Positions 43,787-43,788 of a stretch of 43,788 nt of DNA are shown in pieces (the first letter of the stretch is position 1; every line of letters starts with the position of its first letter). The notes under the pieces were generated by a model. It worked only from the letters and a program-made list of their open reading frames with translations, was not told the origin of the DNA and searched no databases. Both the position numbers and the translations under genes were made by a program. The stretch spans positions 1-43,788 of the forward strand of contig NZ_JAQZAL010000041.1 of the NCBI RefSeq assembly GCF_028737205.1, written 5' to 3'. The DNA is from Actinomycetospora lutea (GTDB taxonomy: Bacteria > Actinomycetota > Actinomycetes > Mycobacteriales > Pseudonocardiaceae).

Positions 43787-43788
43787 CG

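Noticed and set aside
43687..43788. trp attenuator with leader peptide before trpE
   Set aside because: No small frame with consecutive Trp codons was found in the available 100 bp. The promoter may lie outside the window.

Overview
The window is a 43.8 kb piece of a very GC-rich actinobacterial chromosome, most likely from the Pseudonocardiales (an inference). Signs include extreme GC in third codon positions, many GTG starts, probable leaderless transcripts (a TANNNT-type -10 box six or seven bases before the start codon), an F420-type PPOX protein, a mycobacterial Rv2578c-family radical SAM gene near aspS, and the actinobacterial order trpE - Trp-associated membrane protein - trpC - trpB - trpA - lgt. 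No tRNA, rRNA, CRISPR array, prophage or insertion sequence was seen. Most of the window looks like stable chromosome with several accessory catabolic islands.

Layout. 1-6.3 kb (minus strand): a kinase-fold phosphotransferase, a DUF389 membrane protein, aspS, a PPOX protein and an Rv2578c-family radical SAM gene. The radical SAM gene carries a 165-residue mini-intein exactly in front of the third Cys of its CxxxCxxC motif. A perfect 16-bp LexA/SOS box lies between it and a divergent SCO6745-family gene, and its C-terminus ends in a QLSLL beta-clamp-binding-like motif. 7.2-9.7 kb: an acyl-CoA dehydrogenase broken by one frameshift, preceded by a clean 8-6-8 inverted repeat, then a convergent zinc alcohol dehydrogenase. 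9.9-12.8 kb: a YibE/F membrane protein translationally coupled to a protein made largely of 32 perfectly phased decapeptide repeats. 12.8-14.1 kb: three strong hairpins, two of them related and covarying, followed by a secreted low-complexity protein. 14.2-19.2 kb: a minimal ethanolamine operon (MHS transporter, ethanolamine permease, eutB, eutC) with a divergent PaaX-family regulator. 20.2-25.3 kb: a MarR-family regulator divergent from a tightly overlapping operon of crotonase, acetoacetyl-CoA-synthetase-like ligase, 3-hydroxyacyl-CoA dehydrogenase and amidohydrolase. 25.3-30.8 kb: a metallo-beta-lactamase-fold protein, a DoxX-like protein, hisS with a glyoxalase II-like gene, a membrane-anchored cyclophilin, a lysophospholipase-like hydrolase and a DUF4440 protein. 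30.8-43.7 kb (minus strand): gltD, gltB, lgt and the trp operon.

How the genes work together. The right third covers nitrogen and aromatic amino acid metabolism: GOGAT makes glutamate, and the trp operon makes tryptophan from chorismate apart from the missing trpD, trpF and trpG steps. Lgt at the end of the trp run is a usual actinobacterial arrangement. The eut operon would import ethanolamine and split it into acetaldehyde and ammonia with adenosylcobalamin; no microcompartment genes are present. The MarR-controlled operon looks like a self-contained module that activates an acid to a CoA thioester, hydrates it, oxidises it to a beta-ketoacyl-CoA and may cleave that hydrolytically. It resembles the logic of the Rhodococcus coumarate (Cou) pathway. 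The most exciting locus is the SOS-boxed, intein-split, clamp-motif-bearing radical SAM gene, which I read as a candidate DNA-damage-response enzyme.
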